A DNA stretch of 64,000 nt from Acidobacteriota bacterium (GCA_019639235.1 JAHBSG010000002.1:202279-266278); one strand, 5' to 3'; positions 17,222-27,086 are shown, counted from the stretch's first letter. The notes: generated from the letters alone by a model not told the origin. A program made the numbers and translations.

Positions 17222-18091
17222 ATGATGAAAAATCGCAATTGGGTGTTTTTTACCTTTCTCTCCTTTTCTCTCGTCGCGGCCGGGTGCGGTTCGGCGGTCG
17301 ATTCGGCACCGCCCGAAACCGTTGAAACTCAGCAGGCCGTCGCCGAACCTGCTCCGCCGGCCGAGCCCGTTCCCGACCCGACGCCGGAGATACCAAACCT
17401 CCAGGCCGAGATCTCAGACAGCCGTTTTCGCGAGACGGCCTCGCCGCTCGGCAGCTACGACTTTCTTAATCACACATATCCGCTTCCTCGCGGCTGGCAG
17501 AACCCTGACGGCAGCGACATTCGGCTTGAGAACGGCAAGGTGGCGGCCGTTTCCGGTACCGTTTCCGACGACATGAGCGAGGACGAGAAGGCCGAGGCTC
17601 GGGCCGAACGACGGATCGGGATGTCGCACGTCGTCACGAAATATTTTGATGCGACAGGCGACGGGCAGGATGAAGCGATCGTGATCTTAAAGATCGAAAC
17701 GGCCGGCAATGCGATACCGCAGGTCATATACGTCTATACCTGGAAGGAAGACAAGCCCGATCTCCTTTGGCACTTCCGCACCGGCGACCGAACCGACGGC
17801 GGTCTGAAGGACATTCGGCCCGAGAACGGCCAGCTCGTCATCGAGCTTTACGGCCAGGACCGCTATATGCTCGGCGAGGTCGAGACCGGAAAGATCACCG
17901 GCGATGAGGCCCAACTCTGCTGCCCCTCGCACTTCACACGCTCCTCTTATAAATGGAACGGCCGCCACTTCATCCGCCAGGGCGACCGGCTGACGTTCTC
18001 AATGTCCGATCCCTCATCACCGCCGCTCAAGAACTACGGCGACATCGTCAACAACCCGAAGAACCAGCAGAATAAGGGCAAGAGGTCCTGA
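17222..18091 (+). CDS. Unidentified lipoprotein
   Basis: 289 residues from ATG 17222 (ATG 17225 equally possible). MMKNRNWVFFTFLSFSLVAA is followed by GCGS, a good lipobox. A proline/glutamate-rich linker (EPAPPAEPVPDPTPEIP) leads to a globular domain with YFDATGDGQDEAIVILKI, an EF-hand-like acidic loop, and then a strand-rich region. This resembles periplasmic lipoproteins that report on a measured quantity, but I know no function. The frame is open upstream to 17153 without a signal. Confidence 0.75.
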   Translation: MMKNRNWVFFTFLSFSLVAAGCGSAVDSAPPETVETQQAVAEPAPPAEPVPDPTPEIPNLQAEISDSRFRETASPLGSYDFLNHTYPLPRGWQNPDGSDIRLENGKVAAVSGTVSDDMSEDEKAEARAERRIGMSHVVTKYFDATGDGQDEAIVILKIETAGNAIPQVIYVYTWKEDKPDLLWHFRTGDRTDGGLKDIRPENGQLVIELYGQDRYMLGEVETGKITGDEAQLCCPSHFTRSSYKWNGRHFIRQGDRLTFSMSDPSSPPLKNYGDIVNNPKNQQNKGKRS

Positions 18092-18297
18092 TTGCGGGAG
18101 CAGAAAGGCCGGCCCCGGGCTGCCCTCCGTCGTGATATATTAGCAGGACTGATATTGGTCGACATCTGAAATTACCCTTACTAACTTGCACTCTGGCCCA
18201 AATGGGCCGATTATTCCCGTGTAAACACGCCCTGCGTACCCTGCAGCGTCGGACGGCTTCTGGTTCTTTACCTTGAGAAAACGGGAGGAATTCTCAA

Positions 18298-19650
18298 ATG
18301 GAGTCGCTTACCCTTGACCGTCTGCAGTTCGCATTTACGGTCACTTATCATTATCTTTTTCCCCAGCTCACAATGGGCCTTGCTCCGCTGATCGTCATTT
18401 TCAAGTCCCTCGCGATATGGAAAAGAGACGAAATGTGGAACGAGGCCGCGAGGTTCTGGGGCAAGATCTTTGGCATTACATTCTTATTCGGCGTCGTTAC
18501 GGGCATTCCGATGGAGTTTCAGTTCGGGACGAATTGGGCCGTATTTTCAAAATACGCCGGCGGCGTTATCGGGCAAACCCTCGCAATGGAAGGGACGTTC
18601 GCGTTCTTTCTTGAGTCGTCGTTCATCGGGCTGTTTCTCTTCGGCGAGAAGCGGCTCGGGCAGGCCCTGCACTGGCTTTCGGCATTTTTGATCTTTGTCG
18701 GCACGTGGCTCTCGGGCTGGTTCATCATTGCGACCAATGCATGGATGCAGCATCCGGTCGGTTACGAGGTCGCCGCAGACGGCAGCGTTCATCTAACGAG
18801 CTTCTGGTCACTGGTGCTCAACGAATGGGCCGTTTATCAGTACATGCACAACATGGGCGGGGCTCTTGTAACCGGCAGTTTTGCCGTCGCCGCTCTAGGT
18901 GCCTTTTATATTCTCTCGAAGCAGCAGGTCGAATTCGGAAAGATGTTCGTCAAGGCAGGCGTCATTGCCGGATGCGTGGCGAGCATTTGGATGCTTTTCC
19001 CCTCCGGTGATTGGCAGGGCAAGATGGTCGCCAAACACCAGCCCGTAACGCTCGCCGCGATGGAAGGGCTTTTTGATACTACGGAGGGTGCACCGCTTGT
19101 CCTGATCGGGCAGCCCGATATGGAAAAGAAGCGGCTCGACAACGCGATCCACATCCCGTCCGCTCTCAGCTTCATCACCTATCAGCGTTGGGACGCCAAG
19201 GTGAAGGGGCTCAACGAATTCCCGGAAGACCAACATCCGGACAATATCCCGCTCCTCTATTACAGCTTTCACATAATGGTCGGGCTCGGGACCATCTTTA
19301 TCGCGATAATGGTTATTGCGGCGATCTGGCTTTGGCGAGGTTGGCTCTTCGAGTCGAACTGGCTGCTCTGGATCCTGATGCTTCTTTTCCCGTTCCCGTT
19401 CATCGCGAATACGGTGGGTTGGATGACGGCCGAGCTTGGCCGCCAGCCGTGGCTCGTTTACGGGCTTTTCAGAACAGAAGAGGGTGCTTCGCACATGGTC
19501 TCTTCAGGCAATGTGATGTTCACCCTGCTCGGTTTTTTTGGAATGTATACGGTGCTTTCGCTGCTCTATATCTTCCTGATGCTCAGGCGGATAGAACACG
19601 GGGCCGAAGAACTGACGGCGGCCGCAGCCCCCGTTGGAGGAGAGAACTAA
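18298..19650 (+). CDS. cydA: Cytochrome bd ubiquinol oxidase subunit I
   Basis: 450 residues, nine predicted membrane helices. Together with CydB it oxidises quinol and reduces O2 to water. Haem ligand His18 (TVTYHYLFPQLTMG) and the conserved acids in AMEGTFAFFLESSF (E98, E106) are present, as is the GRQPW motif near residue 380. It is much shorter than the 522-residue E. coli protein, which points to the short Q-loop (CIO-like) subfamily. An SD GGAGGAA lies 8 nt before the ATG. The 206-bp upstream gap contains the palindrome GGCCCAAATGGGCC (about 18195) but no operator I can name. Confidence 0.95.
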   Translation: MESLTLDRLQFAFTVTYHYLFPQLTMGLAPLIVIFKSLAIWKRDEMWNEAARFWGKIFGITFLFGVVTGIPMEFQFGTNWAVFSKYAGGVIGQTLAMEGTFAFFLESSFIGLFLFGEKRLGQALHWLSAFLIFVGTWLSGWFIIATNAWMQHPVGYEVAADGSVHLTSFWSLVLNEWAVYQYMHNMGGALVTGSFAVAALGAFYILSKQQVEFGKMFVKAGVIAGCVASIWMLFPSGDWQGKMVAKHQPVTLAAMEGLFDTTEGAPLVLIGQPDMEKKRLDNAIHIPSALSFITYQRWDAKVKGLNEFPEDQHPDNIPLLYYSFHIMVGLGTIFIAIMVIAAIWLWRGWLFESNWLLWILMLLFPFPFIANTVGWMTAELGRQPWLVYGLFRTEEGASHMVSSGNVMFTLLGFFGMYTVLSLLYIFLMLRRIEHGAEELTAAAAPVGGEN

Positions 19651-19662
19651 AGGGAGGCTGAT

Positions 19663-20700
<1,038 letters not shown>

Positions 20701-20724
20701 ACCGCTTCCGGGTTGTCATTCTAT

Positions 20725-20755
20725 CGGCGGGTTTCGGCCCGCCGTTGTTATTTTT
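20725..20755 (+). terminator. Terminator of the cydAB operon
   Basis: CGGCGGG/CCCGCCG stem (20725-20731, 20738-20744) with a 6-nt loop, then TTGTTATTTTT. Confidence 0.85.
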
Positions 20756-20777
20756 AACACTTTACATCACAAAGTAC

Positions 20778-20806
20778 TTGACAGAGCCGATTACTTGGCA
20801 TATATT
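20778..20806 (+). promoter_or_regulatory. Strong sigma-70 promoter giving a leaderless transcript
   Basis: TTGACA (20778-20783), an exact 17-nt spacer and TATATT (20801-20806). Only 10 nt separate the -10 box from the ATG at 20817, so transcription should start about 3 nt before the start codon. There is no room for a Shine-Dalgarno sequence. Confidence 0.75.
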
Positions 20807-20816
20807 CGTTTTCGCG

Positions 20817-21434
20817 ATGGCGAAGATATCTCCTCTACAGAAGACCGAACGCGATGAGCCCGTGAGCCTCGGCGACAGGGCGCTCGATAACCTCGACTTT
20901 ATCCGCTCGACGATGGAACGCTCGACGAGCTTTACGGCCGTTCCGGGGTATGGCGGCATGCTGATGGGTGCGACCGCGATCGGTGCGGCGTTTTTTGCGA
21001 ACCAGCAGATCTATCTTCGCAACTGGCTTGTCATCTGGGTTGTTGAGGCCTTTCTCGCTTTTGCCATCGGCCTTTTGGCGATGTGGCAAAAAGCGAAGCT
21101 CGGCGGGCAGTCGCTTTTCTCGGCTCCGGCACGCAAGTTCGCGATGAGCTTTGCGCCGCCGATCATCGTCGGCGTTGCGCTCACCTTTGGGCTCTGGCGG
21201 TTCGATCACTACGGCGTGATGGCCGGAATGTGGATGCTCTGCTACGGAGCGGCGGTGGTCGGCGGCGGTGCGTATTCGGTGCGGGCGGTGCCGGTAATGG
21301 GCTGGTGCTTCATCGTGCTCGGGGCGATCACACTCGCCCTTCCAAAGGGCTCGAGCGACGAGATGATGGCCGCAAGCTTCGGCCTACTTCACATAATTTT
21401 CGGAGCGGTGATTGCCCGGAAATACGGTGGATAG
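20817..21434 (+). CDS. Unidentified integral membrane protein
   Basis: 205 residues. The ATG at 20817 is supported by the promoter just upstream; the frame extends to 20607, but that part overlaps cydB and the terminator. A soluble N-terminus of about 45 residues (TERDEPVSLGDRALDNLDFI) is followed by about five membrane helices and ends in ARKYGG. I do not recognise a named family. It precedes a small membrane protein and a wHTH regulator on the same strand, with repeats between them. Confidence 0.75.
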   Translation: MAKISPLQKTERDEPVSLGDRALDNLDFIRSTMERSTSFTAVPGYGGMLMGATAIGAAFFANQQIYLRNWLVIWVVEAFLAFAIGLLAMWQKAKLGGQSLFSAPARKFAMSFAPPIIVGVALTFGLWRFDHYGVMAGMWMLCYGAAVVGGGAYSVRAVPVMGWCFIVLGAITLALPKGSSDEMMAASFGLLHIIFGAVIARKYGG

Positions 21435-21525
21435 TGGCGAGTGACGAGGGACAAGTGACGAGGGCGGTGTCTGAGGCCCGCGCGTAAGCAAGGGCTCATT
21501 GAGGAAGCCCGCACGTGAGTAAGGA
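21433..21525 (+). repeat. Five tandem degenerate heptamers followed by a 19-bp direct repeat
   Basis: AGTGGCG, AGTGACG, AGGGACA, AGTGACG and AGGGCGG run in exact 7-nt register from 21433 to 21467, starting inside the last codons of the preceding gene. Two 19-bp copies matching at 15 positions follow (21476-21494 and 21507-21525, core GCCCGC.CGT.AG.AAGG). Unlike the elements in the tuf-rpoC cluster, the heptamer run has no inverted partner arm. Confidence 0.65.
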
Positions 21526-21602
21526 CGGTGAATCCAATGCGGCTTTCCGAATGCGGAATCTGCAAACAACTGGGCCTCTTCATTCAAAACGGGATAACAG
21601 AA

Positions 21603-21905
21603 ATGGAAAACGTAATTCAAATGAACAACAAACGGCTTGTTTTCTTGATGCTGGCAGCGGCGGGGTTGCTTATGGTGCCGCTGGTCGCGATGAGGTTCAC
21701 GAGCGAGGTGAACTGGTCGGTATTCGACTTCATCGTCGCGGGCGTGCTGCTTTTTGGGACCGGCCTCGCGATCGAGCTCGCGCTCAGGATCGTGACGGGG
21801 TTCTGGACACGGGTCGCTGCGGTGCTCGGTTTGCTCTTTATTCTCTTCTTGGTCTGGGCGGAGCTCGCGGTCGGCATTTTCGGAACGCCGCTCGCGGGAA
21901 GTTAG
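21603..21905 (+). CDS. Small membrane protein
   Basis: 100 residues from ATG 21603; earlier in-frame codons from 21528 are translated repeat. There are three hydrophobic helices (RLVFLMLAAAGLLMVPLVAM, FDFIVAGVLLFGTGLAIELA, VAAVLGLLFILFLVWAELAV) with short loops. Similar short proteins often sit near bd oxidases and wHTH regulators, but no function can be stated. Confidence 0.65.
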   Translation: MENVIQMNNKRLVFLMLAAAGLLMVPLVAMRFTSEVNWSVFDFIVAGVLLFGTGLAIELALRIVTGFWTRVAAVLGLLFILFLVWAELAVGIFGTPLAGS

Positions 21906-22002
21906 CCTGATCGGCTTTTCCTCTTTTTTCGTGGTTGCAAAGAGATATTAACCACGGAAAAAGAAATGAAGAAAGAAAGCGGACAAGTGCCGCTCGTTGA
22001 TT

Positions 22003-22377
22003 ATGGCGAAGTCTAATTTGGCAAAAGTAGAAAAGAACGAATCGCCGCCGCGGCTTTCGGTGGCGAAGGCGGCCGAGACCGTCTCGAACGATCTGGATAA
22101 GGTGATCCACGAGCGGATGCGGCTTGGCATCATCAGCGCGCTCGCGGCAAACGAAAAGCTCAGCTTTGGCGAGCTGAAAACGCTGCTCGATACGACCGAC
22201 GGAAATCTTAGCGTCCACGCTCGCAAGCTTGAGGACGCGGGCTACGTGACGATGAAAAAGTCGTTTGCCGGCCGCACGCCGCTCACCGAATACAAGATAA
22301 CCGCCGCCGGCCGCAAAGCCCTGACCCGCTACCTCGACCACATGGAAGCGCTGATCAGGGCGATGAAGGGGAGATGA
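22003..22377 (+). CDS. Winged-helix transcriptional regulator (MarR/ArsR-like, HTH_27 type)
   Basis: 124 residues from ATG 22003. HERMRLGIISALAANEKLSF, GELKTLLDTTDGNLSVHARK (recognition helix) and LEDAGYVTMKKSF.GRTPLTEYKIT (wing) form a clear winged helix, with a final helix for dimerisation. There are no metal-binding cysteines. It probably controls the membrane-protein gene at 22589, as this pairing of a small wHTH gene with a multi-pass protein is common; that is inference. Confidence 0.85.
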   Translation: MAKSNLAKVEKNESPPRLSVAKAAETVSNDLDKVIHERMRLGIISALAANEKLSFGELKTLLDTTDGNLSVHARKLEDAGYVTMKKSFAGRTPLTEYKITAAGRKALTRYLDHMEALIRAMKGR

Positions 22378-22400
22378 TCGGGAGGGACGAGGACCGAATT

Positions 22401-22510
22401 CACAGGATGCACAGGATCGGCAGGATGCGTTTCGGCACTTTTGTGGGTCTCTGCAGCGATGATGGAACGTTGCAACACAAGAATTATCCTGATCATCGTG
22501 TCCATCCTGT
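22401..22510. repeat. Inverted repeat made of degenerate nonamers
   Basis: Left arm: CACAGGATG, CACAGGATC, GGCAGGATG in 9-nt register (22401-22427). Right arm 22486-22510 reads, as reverse complement, ACAGGATGG, ACACGATGA, TCAGGAT. The arms are 59 nt apart. The element fills the gap between the regulator and the membrane protein gene. An ORF over it is translated repeat. Confidence 0.65.
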
Positions 22511-22588
22511 AAAAAAACCGATTCGGTTTCCCGCAAGATATGGCGGGGTTTTCGTTCAGAAGTAAAACGACCTAGCGAGGCAATAAAA

Positions 22589-24430
22589 ATGAACCCACGG
22601 ACACGGACCGGGCTTGAGATCCTTCTTGTAGCGATTCTTTTCGGCGTTTTCGGCAATGTGATGTTGCGACAGACGCCCTGGGGGCTGAACGTCTTTCTTT
22701 TTGTGACGGTCTTTACGGCGGCGATGGCGGTGATGATGCTCCGCAACCGGCCGGAGCTTATGACCGCACGAACGCTGTCGCTTCAGGCGGCGATGCTCTT
22801 TTTCGGGGCGATGTTCGTCGTCCGCGATTCGATCGAGCTGCGGGTCTATGACACCTTTGCCGTCATCATAATAATGGGCGTGCTCGTCCTGCCCAATTTC
22901 GGCATCAATCAGCGGATCGCCGGCGTATTTCACTACGGGGCCGGGTTCGTTTGGTCGGGGCTTATCTCGTTTCTCGGGCCGTTCTTTTTGATCGGCGCGG
23001 ATATCGATTGGAAAGAGATTCCCGGCAATCGGCTTAGCAAGGGCATCTTCTCGGTGCTGCGGGGCTTGGCGGTCGCGTTGCCGCTGGTGCTTATATTTGG
23101 TGCGTTGTTCATGGCGGCGGACGCAGCGTTTGAGGATTTTGCGAACCGGGCCGTCAATTTCGACATGGACACCGTGCTCTCGCACGTGTTGCTCTCGTCG
23201 CTTTTTGCTTGGCTCGCGGCTGGCTACCTGCGCGGTTCGATAATGGAGCATGCGTTTGCGGTGGCGGGTGCGGCGGCGGCCTCGCCGATCCCGGCCTCAG
23301 AGGAAAAGAAGCCCGCCGAACCTTCCGCGGCCGAAGGCGAGAAGAGCTATGTTGACAAGTTCACCTCCGAGCCGGCCGAGGACACTTCGCTCCCGAACAA
23401 CGCGACCATTCTTGAGCACATAAACATCAGCGACCCGCCGAACGCCGATCCGGGCTCCCCTCCTTACGAAGGAGGGGTGGACGCCCCTATTTCTCAAGGG
23501 GCGGACGGGGTGGTTCTCTCTTCCGACAATCCAAAAGCAGATGAAAAAGCTGCACGCGGAGAACGCGACTGGCAGAACTGGGACAACACTAAGTTTCCAA
23601 GTGTGTTCACGCTCGGCCGCGTTGAGACGATTATCATTCTCGGCCTCGTCGATCTGCTTTTCCTTGCTTTCGTCGTGTTTCAGCTTCCTTATCTTTTCGG
23701 CGGGATGGACCTTGTGCAGACGACGCCTGACCTCAAGCTGGCCGATTTTGCCCGCCGCGGCTTTGGCGAACTTGTCGCGGTCGCGTTTCTCGTCCTGCCG
23801 CTGCTGCTTGCCTCGCACTGGCTGCTTCGCCGCGATGAACGGCGGAACGAGGCGGTCTTTCGCGTGCTTGCCGGTGTTCAGATCGGGCTGCTTTTTGTCA
23901 TCATGGCCTCGGCAATGCAGCGGCTTGTGCTGCTGTCCGGCGAACTCGGCTATGGCTGGACGACCGTCCGCTTTTACCCGATGGTCTTCATGCTCTGGCT
24001 CGCCGTCGTGTTCGTCTGGTTCGGCTGGACGGTGCTCCGCGGCCGCCGGAACAACTTCGCCTGGGGAGCTCTCTGGTCGGCGATAGTTATTCTCGCCGCA
24101 ACCAACCTGATGAATCCGGACGACTTCATCGCCCGCAAAAACATTCAGCTTATGCAGCAAGGCCGCGAATATGACGCCTGGTACCACACTTACCAGTTAA
24201 GCGATGACGCGGTCCCGGCGCTCATTGAAAGCCTGCCGGTGATGAATGCAGAGGATGCATGCACGACGAAGCAGAATCTTTATGACCGGCTCGTCGATGC
24301 CCGCGGCGAGGGTGATGTCCGCTCGCTGAACTGGTCCCGCGAGAGTGCCTTCCGTCTGCTCGAAGGCAACTCCGGCATGCTCATCAACCGCCCGGAGTGC
24401 GAGGTGCCGAGTGCCGTTGGTGTAAAATAG
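22589..24430 (+). CDS. Multi-pass membrane protein, DUF4173/DUF4153-like
   Basis: 613 residues. About six helices lie in residues 1-230, a hydrophilic acidic stretch of roughly 100 residues follows (about 235-345), then six more helices. The C-terminal region contains FYPMVFMLWLAVVFVWFGW and a soluble tail with LSDDAVPALIESLPVMN. This architecture fits the DUF4173/DUF4153 group of unknown function. The hydrophilic stretch includes residues encoded by a GC-rich hairpin repeat at 23457-23502 (GSPPYEGGVDAPISQGADG), so a mobile repeat seems to have landed in frame. Confidence 0.75.
   Translation: MNPRTRTGLEILLVAILFGVFGNVMLRQTPWGLNVFLFVTVFTAAMAVMMLRNRPELMTARTLSLQAAMLFFGAMFVVRDSIELRVYDTFAVIIIMGVLVLPNFGINQRIAGVFHYGAGFVWSGLISFLGPFFLIGADIDWKEIPGNRLSKGIFSVLRGLAVALPLVLIFGALFMAADAAFEDFANRAVNFDMDTVLSHVLLSSLFAWLAAGYLRGSIMEHAFAVAGAAAASPIPASEEKKPAEPSAAEGEKSYVDKFTSEPAEDTSLPNNATILEHINISDPPNADPGSPPYEGGVDAPISQGADGVVLSSDNPKADEKAARGERDWQNWDNTKFPSVFTLGRVETIIILGLVDLLFLAFVVFQLPYLFGGMDLVQTTPDLKLADFARRGFGELVAVAFLVLPLLLASHWLLRRDERRNEAVFRVLAGVQIGLLFVIMASAMQRLVLLSGELGYGWTTVRFYPMVFMLWLAVVFVWFGWTVLRGRRNNFAWGALWSAIVILAATNLMNPDDFIARKNIQLMQQGREYDAWYHTYQLSDDAVPALIESLPVMNAEDACTTKQNLYDRLVDARGEGDVRSLNWSRESAFRLLEGNSGMLINRPECEVPSAVGVK
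23457..23502. repeat. Double-hairpin repeat inserted within a coding sequence
   Basis: Two adjacent hairpins: CCCCTCCTT/AAGGAGGGG (23457-23465, 23469-23477) and GCCCCT/AGGGGC (23483-23488, 23497-23502), followed by GGACGGGGTGG. The composition is that of an intergenic repeat, yet the reading frame passes through it without a stop. Confidence 0.65.
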
Positions 24431-24435
24431 GAGGC

Positions 24436-25323
24436 ATGTCACGAGACCTAATCGGCGAGTACATTTCTTTCGTCCGGGTCGAAAAGGGCCTGGCGAAGAA
24501 CTCGCTGGCGGGTTATGAGGGCGACCTGCGGAAGTTTGAGGCTTGGGCGGGGAAGAACCGGATCGAGCCTATTGCGGCTACGCGGGAAGACCTTCGCGAG
24601 TTTTTGATCGACCTGACCAAGCAGAAGATCTCAGAAAGCTCAAAGCGGCGGATGGTCAGTTCGCTTCGCGGTTTTTTCGGCTTTCTGGCGATCGACGGCC
24701 ACTTGCCCAAGAGCCCGGCCGAGGACCTTGAAACCCCGCGAAAGAGCTTTTACCTTCCGCGTTTTTTGAACCAAGCCGAGATCGAGCAACTCCTTGCCGC
24801 ACCCGACGTCGCAAGCGAAACGGGCCTCCGCGACCGGGCGGTGCTCGAGCTGATGTATGCCTGCGGGCTGCGGGTTTCCGAGCTCTGCGCGCTCCGGATG
24901 GCCGATGTCGATCTCGAATCCGGCATCTTGACGACCACCGGAAAGGGCAACAAGACGCGCCGCGTGCCCATCGGGAAAAGCGCGGTCGAATGGCTGCGGA
25001 ATTATCTCGCCGCCCGCCGCGAGAAGGAACCGCAAGACACCGATCCGCACCTCTTCATCAAGCCAAAGGGCGGGCCAATGACGCGGCAGATCGTCCACGG
25101 CTTCATCAAGCGATATGCGGACCAATGCGGGTTCAAGGGCGTTTCGCCGCACACGATCCGGCATTCATTTGCCACGCACATGGTCCAAAACCGGGCCGAT
25201 ATCCGCAGCGTCCAGCAGATGCTCGGCCACGCCGATATTTCGACCACGCAGATCTACACTCACATCACCGACGCCCATCTAAAAAAGGCATACGAAAGCT
25301 TTCACCCGAGGTCGAAGAAGTAA
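24436..25323 (+). CDS. xerD: Tyrosine recombinase XerD
   Basis: 295 residues. With XerC it resolves chromosome dimers at dif. The start at 24436 follows AGGAGG by 4 nt, the SD overlapping the stop of the previous gene. The N-terminal SAM-like core-binding domain spans about 1-95. The catalytic residues are all present: R146 (CGLRVSEL), K170, H239 and R242 (HTIRHSFATH), H265 (GHADIST) and Y274 (TQIYTH). Length and the EYISFVRVEKGLAKNSL start are typical of XerD. No neighbouring phage or integron genes are seen, so a housekeeping role is likely. Confidence 0.92.
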   Translation: MSRDLIGEYISFVRVEKGLAKNSLAGYEGDLRKFEAWAGKNRIEPIAATREDLREFLIDLTKQKISESSKRRMVSSLRGFFGFLAIDGHLPKSPAEDLETPRKSFYLPRFLNQAEIEQLLAAPDVASETGLRDRAVLELMYACGLRVSELCALRMADVDLESGILTTTGKGNKTRRVPIGKSAVEWLRNYLAARREKEPQDTDPHLFIKPKGGPMTRQIVHGFIKRYADQCGFKGVSPHTIRHSFATHMVQNRADIRSVQQMLGHADISTTQIYTHITDAHLKKAYESFHPRSKK

Positions 25324-25407
25324 ACGGACGACAATAGGCTCTGAGGACGCAGTTTTTCTGTGTTTCGGCAGTGGGCTGTGCTAACATCTTAGTTCCGAAA
25401 CAAAACT

Positions 25408-26103
25408 ATGCTTGACGAGATAAAACCTCCTGAGGAGCAGTGTCTTTCTGTCGATGGTTCCCGCCGCGATTTTCTTAAGAAGAGTGCGGTTGCGGGTGCT
25501 GGGGTTGCGGCGATTAAGCTCGGCGGTGCGGTGCCGCTGGTGGCGAGCGAACCGGCGATCGAGGGCGGGATTCCTGTCGAGAAATTGACAGTAAAGCTGA
25601 ACATCAACGGCAAGGAGCACACGCTGCCGGTCGATACGCGGACGTCGCTGCTTGATGCACTTCGCGAGCAGCTTGAGATGACCGGCTCGAAGAAGGGCTG
25701 CGACCACGGCCAGTGCGGGGCATGCACGGTGATCATCGACGGCCGCCGACAGCTTTCGTGCCTGACGCTCGCCGCGATGTGCGACGACCGAAAGGTGACG
25801 ACCATCGAGGGGCTCGCCGAGGGCGACAAGCTCCACCCGATGCAGGCCGCCTTTATCGAGCGCGACGGAATGCAGTGCGGCTACTGCACACCGGGCCAGA
25901 TCTGTTCGGCGGTCGCGATGCTTGAGGAAGCTCGGAACGGCGAAGCGAGTTTCGTTACGGAAAACATCAACGCCATTCCCCGCGGGCAAAAGCTCTCGAA
26001 ATCAGAGATACAGGAACGAATGAGCGGCAATATCTGCCGCTGCGGGGCTTACCCCAACATCGTCGCCGCCATCGAGGACGTTCAGGCAGGAGGTGCGAAA
26101 TGA
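25408..26103 (+). CDS. paoA: Periplasmic aldehyde oxidoreductase, [2Fe-2S] subunit (PaoA-like)
   Basis: 231 residues. It has a twin-arginine signal (SRRDFLKKSAVAGAGVAA, R19-R20), so the folded complex is exported by Tat. The first ferredoxin-type cluster is bound by GCDHGQCGACTV and a later SCLTL cysteine, the second by CGYCTPGQ and CRCGAYPN. It passes electrons from the molybdenum centre to the FAD subunit. The start of the next gene overlaps its stop (ATGA at 26100-26103). Confidence 0.9.
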   Translation: MLDEIKPPEEQCLSVDGSRRDFLKKSAVAGAGVAAIKLGGAVPLVASEPAIEGGIPVEKLTVKLNINGKEHTLPVDTRTSLLDALREQLEMTGSKKGCDHGQCGACTVIIDGRRQLSCLTLAAMCDDRKVTTIEGLAEGDKLHPMQAAFIERDGMQCGYCTPGQICSAVAMLEEARNGEASFVTENINAIPRGQKLSKSEIQERMSGNICRCGAYPNIVAAIEDVQAGGAK

Positions 26104-27086
26104 GGCCATTTGCATTCAAGCGTCCGGCCGGTGCCGAGGCTGCCGTTAAGCTCGTCGCCGCCAATAAAGATGCGAGGTTCATCGCCGGCGGGACGAATCT
26201 TATCGACCTGATGAAGGAGGGCGTTGACCGCCCGAATGAGCTGGTCGATATCTCCCGCGTTTCGCTTAATCTGATTCGCTCGCTCGGCGGAAACGGGGTT
26301 TCGATCGGCGCTCTCGCGAAGAACACGGACACGGCAAACCATCCGCTCATACGTCAGGGTTTTCCTTTGCTGACGCAGGCAATTCTTTCCGGTGCCTCGC
26401 CGCAGATACGCAACATGGCGACAAACGGCGGCAACCTGATGCAGCGGACCCGGTGTTCCTATTTTTATGACCTTGGGACGCCCTGCAACAAGCGGCAGCC
26501 GGGCTCGGGCTGCGGTGCTAAAGACGGGCTCAACCGCTACTCGGCGATCTTCGGCTGGAGCGATTCGTGCGTTGCCGTACATCCCTCGGATATGTGCGTC
26601 GCGCTTGCCGCTCTTGATGCGACCGTCCGGATACGCACCGTTGCCGGCGGCGAACGGAAGATGAATTTCACGGCATTTCATCGCCTTCCCGGCGACATGC
26701 CGGAACTCGACAACAATCTTTCGCACGGGGAAATGATCCTCTCGATCGATATTCCCGCAAATAGATTTCAGGCCAACAGCTACTATCTGAAGATCCGCGA
26801 CCGATCGAGCTATGCCTTCGCACTTGTTTCTGTCGCGGTCGGGCTTGAGATCGACAAAGGCGTGATAAAGAACGCCCGCATCGCACTCGGCGGCGTTGCC
26901 CATAAGCCCTGGCGGGCCGAGGAAGCCGAACGATTCATCGAAGGAAAGCAGGCCGATGCGGCCGTTTTCCAGCAGGCCGCCGAACTCGCTCTCCGCGGAG
27001 CAAAGCCGCTCTCCGAGAACGGCTACAAGGTAAAACTAGCCCAGCGGGCCATCGCCCGGGCACTCAGGAGGGCAGCGAACGTATGA
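26100..27086 (+). CDS. paoB: Aldehyde oxidoreductase, FAD-binding subunit (PaoB-like)
   Basis: 328 residues. The FAD domain has AGGTNLIDLMKEG and ATNGGNLMQRT (pyrophosphate binding). The inserted RCSYFYDLGTPCNKRQPGSG followed by CGA supplies cysteines for the extra [4Fe-4S] cluster that marks PaoB and related enzymes. The C-terminal CO-dehydrogenase flavoprotein domain follows. It overlaps both neighbours by 4 nt. Confidence 0.9.
   Translation: MRPFAFKRPAGAEAAVKLVAANKDARFIAGGTNLIDLMKEGVDRPNELVDISRVSLNLIRSLGGNGVSIGALAKNTDTANHPLIRQGFPLLTQAILSGASPQIRNMATNGGNLMQRTRCSYFYDLGTPCNKRQPGSGCGAKDGLNRYSAIFGWSDSCVAVHPSDMCVALAALDATVRIRTVAGGERKMNFTAFHRLPGDMPELDNNLSHGEMILSIDIPANRFQANSYYLKIRDRSSYAFALVSVAVGLEIDKGVIKNARIALGGVAHKPWRAEEAERFIEGKQADAAVFQQAAELALRGAKPLSENGYKVKLAQRAIARALRRAANV

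Noticed and set aside
22374..22565. 63-codon plus-strand frame after the wHTH gene
   Set aside because: It is the translated nonamer inverted repeat, with no RBS.
24436..25323. The tyrosine recombinase as an integrase of a mobile element
   Set aside because: Sequence and length fit housekeeping XerD. No attachment site, tRNA or phage gene is adjacent.
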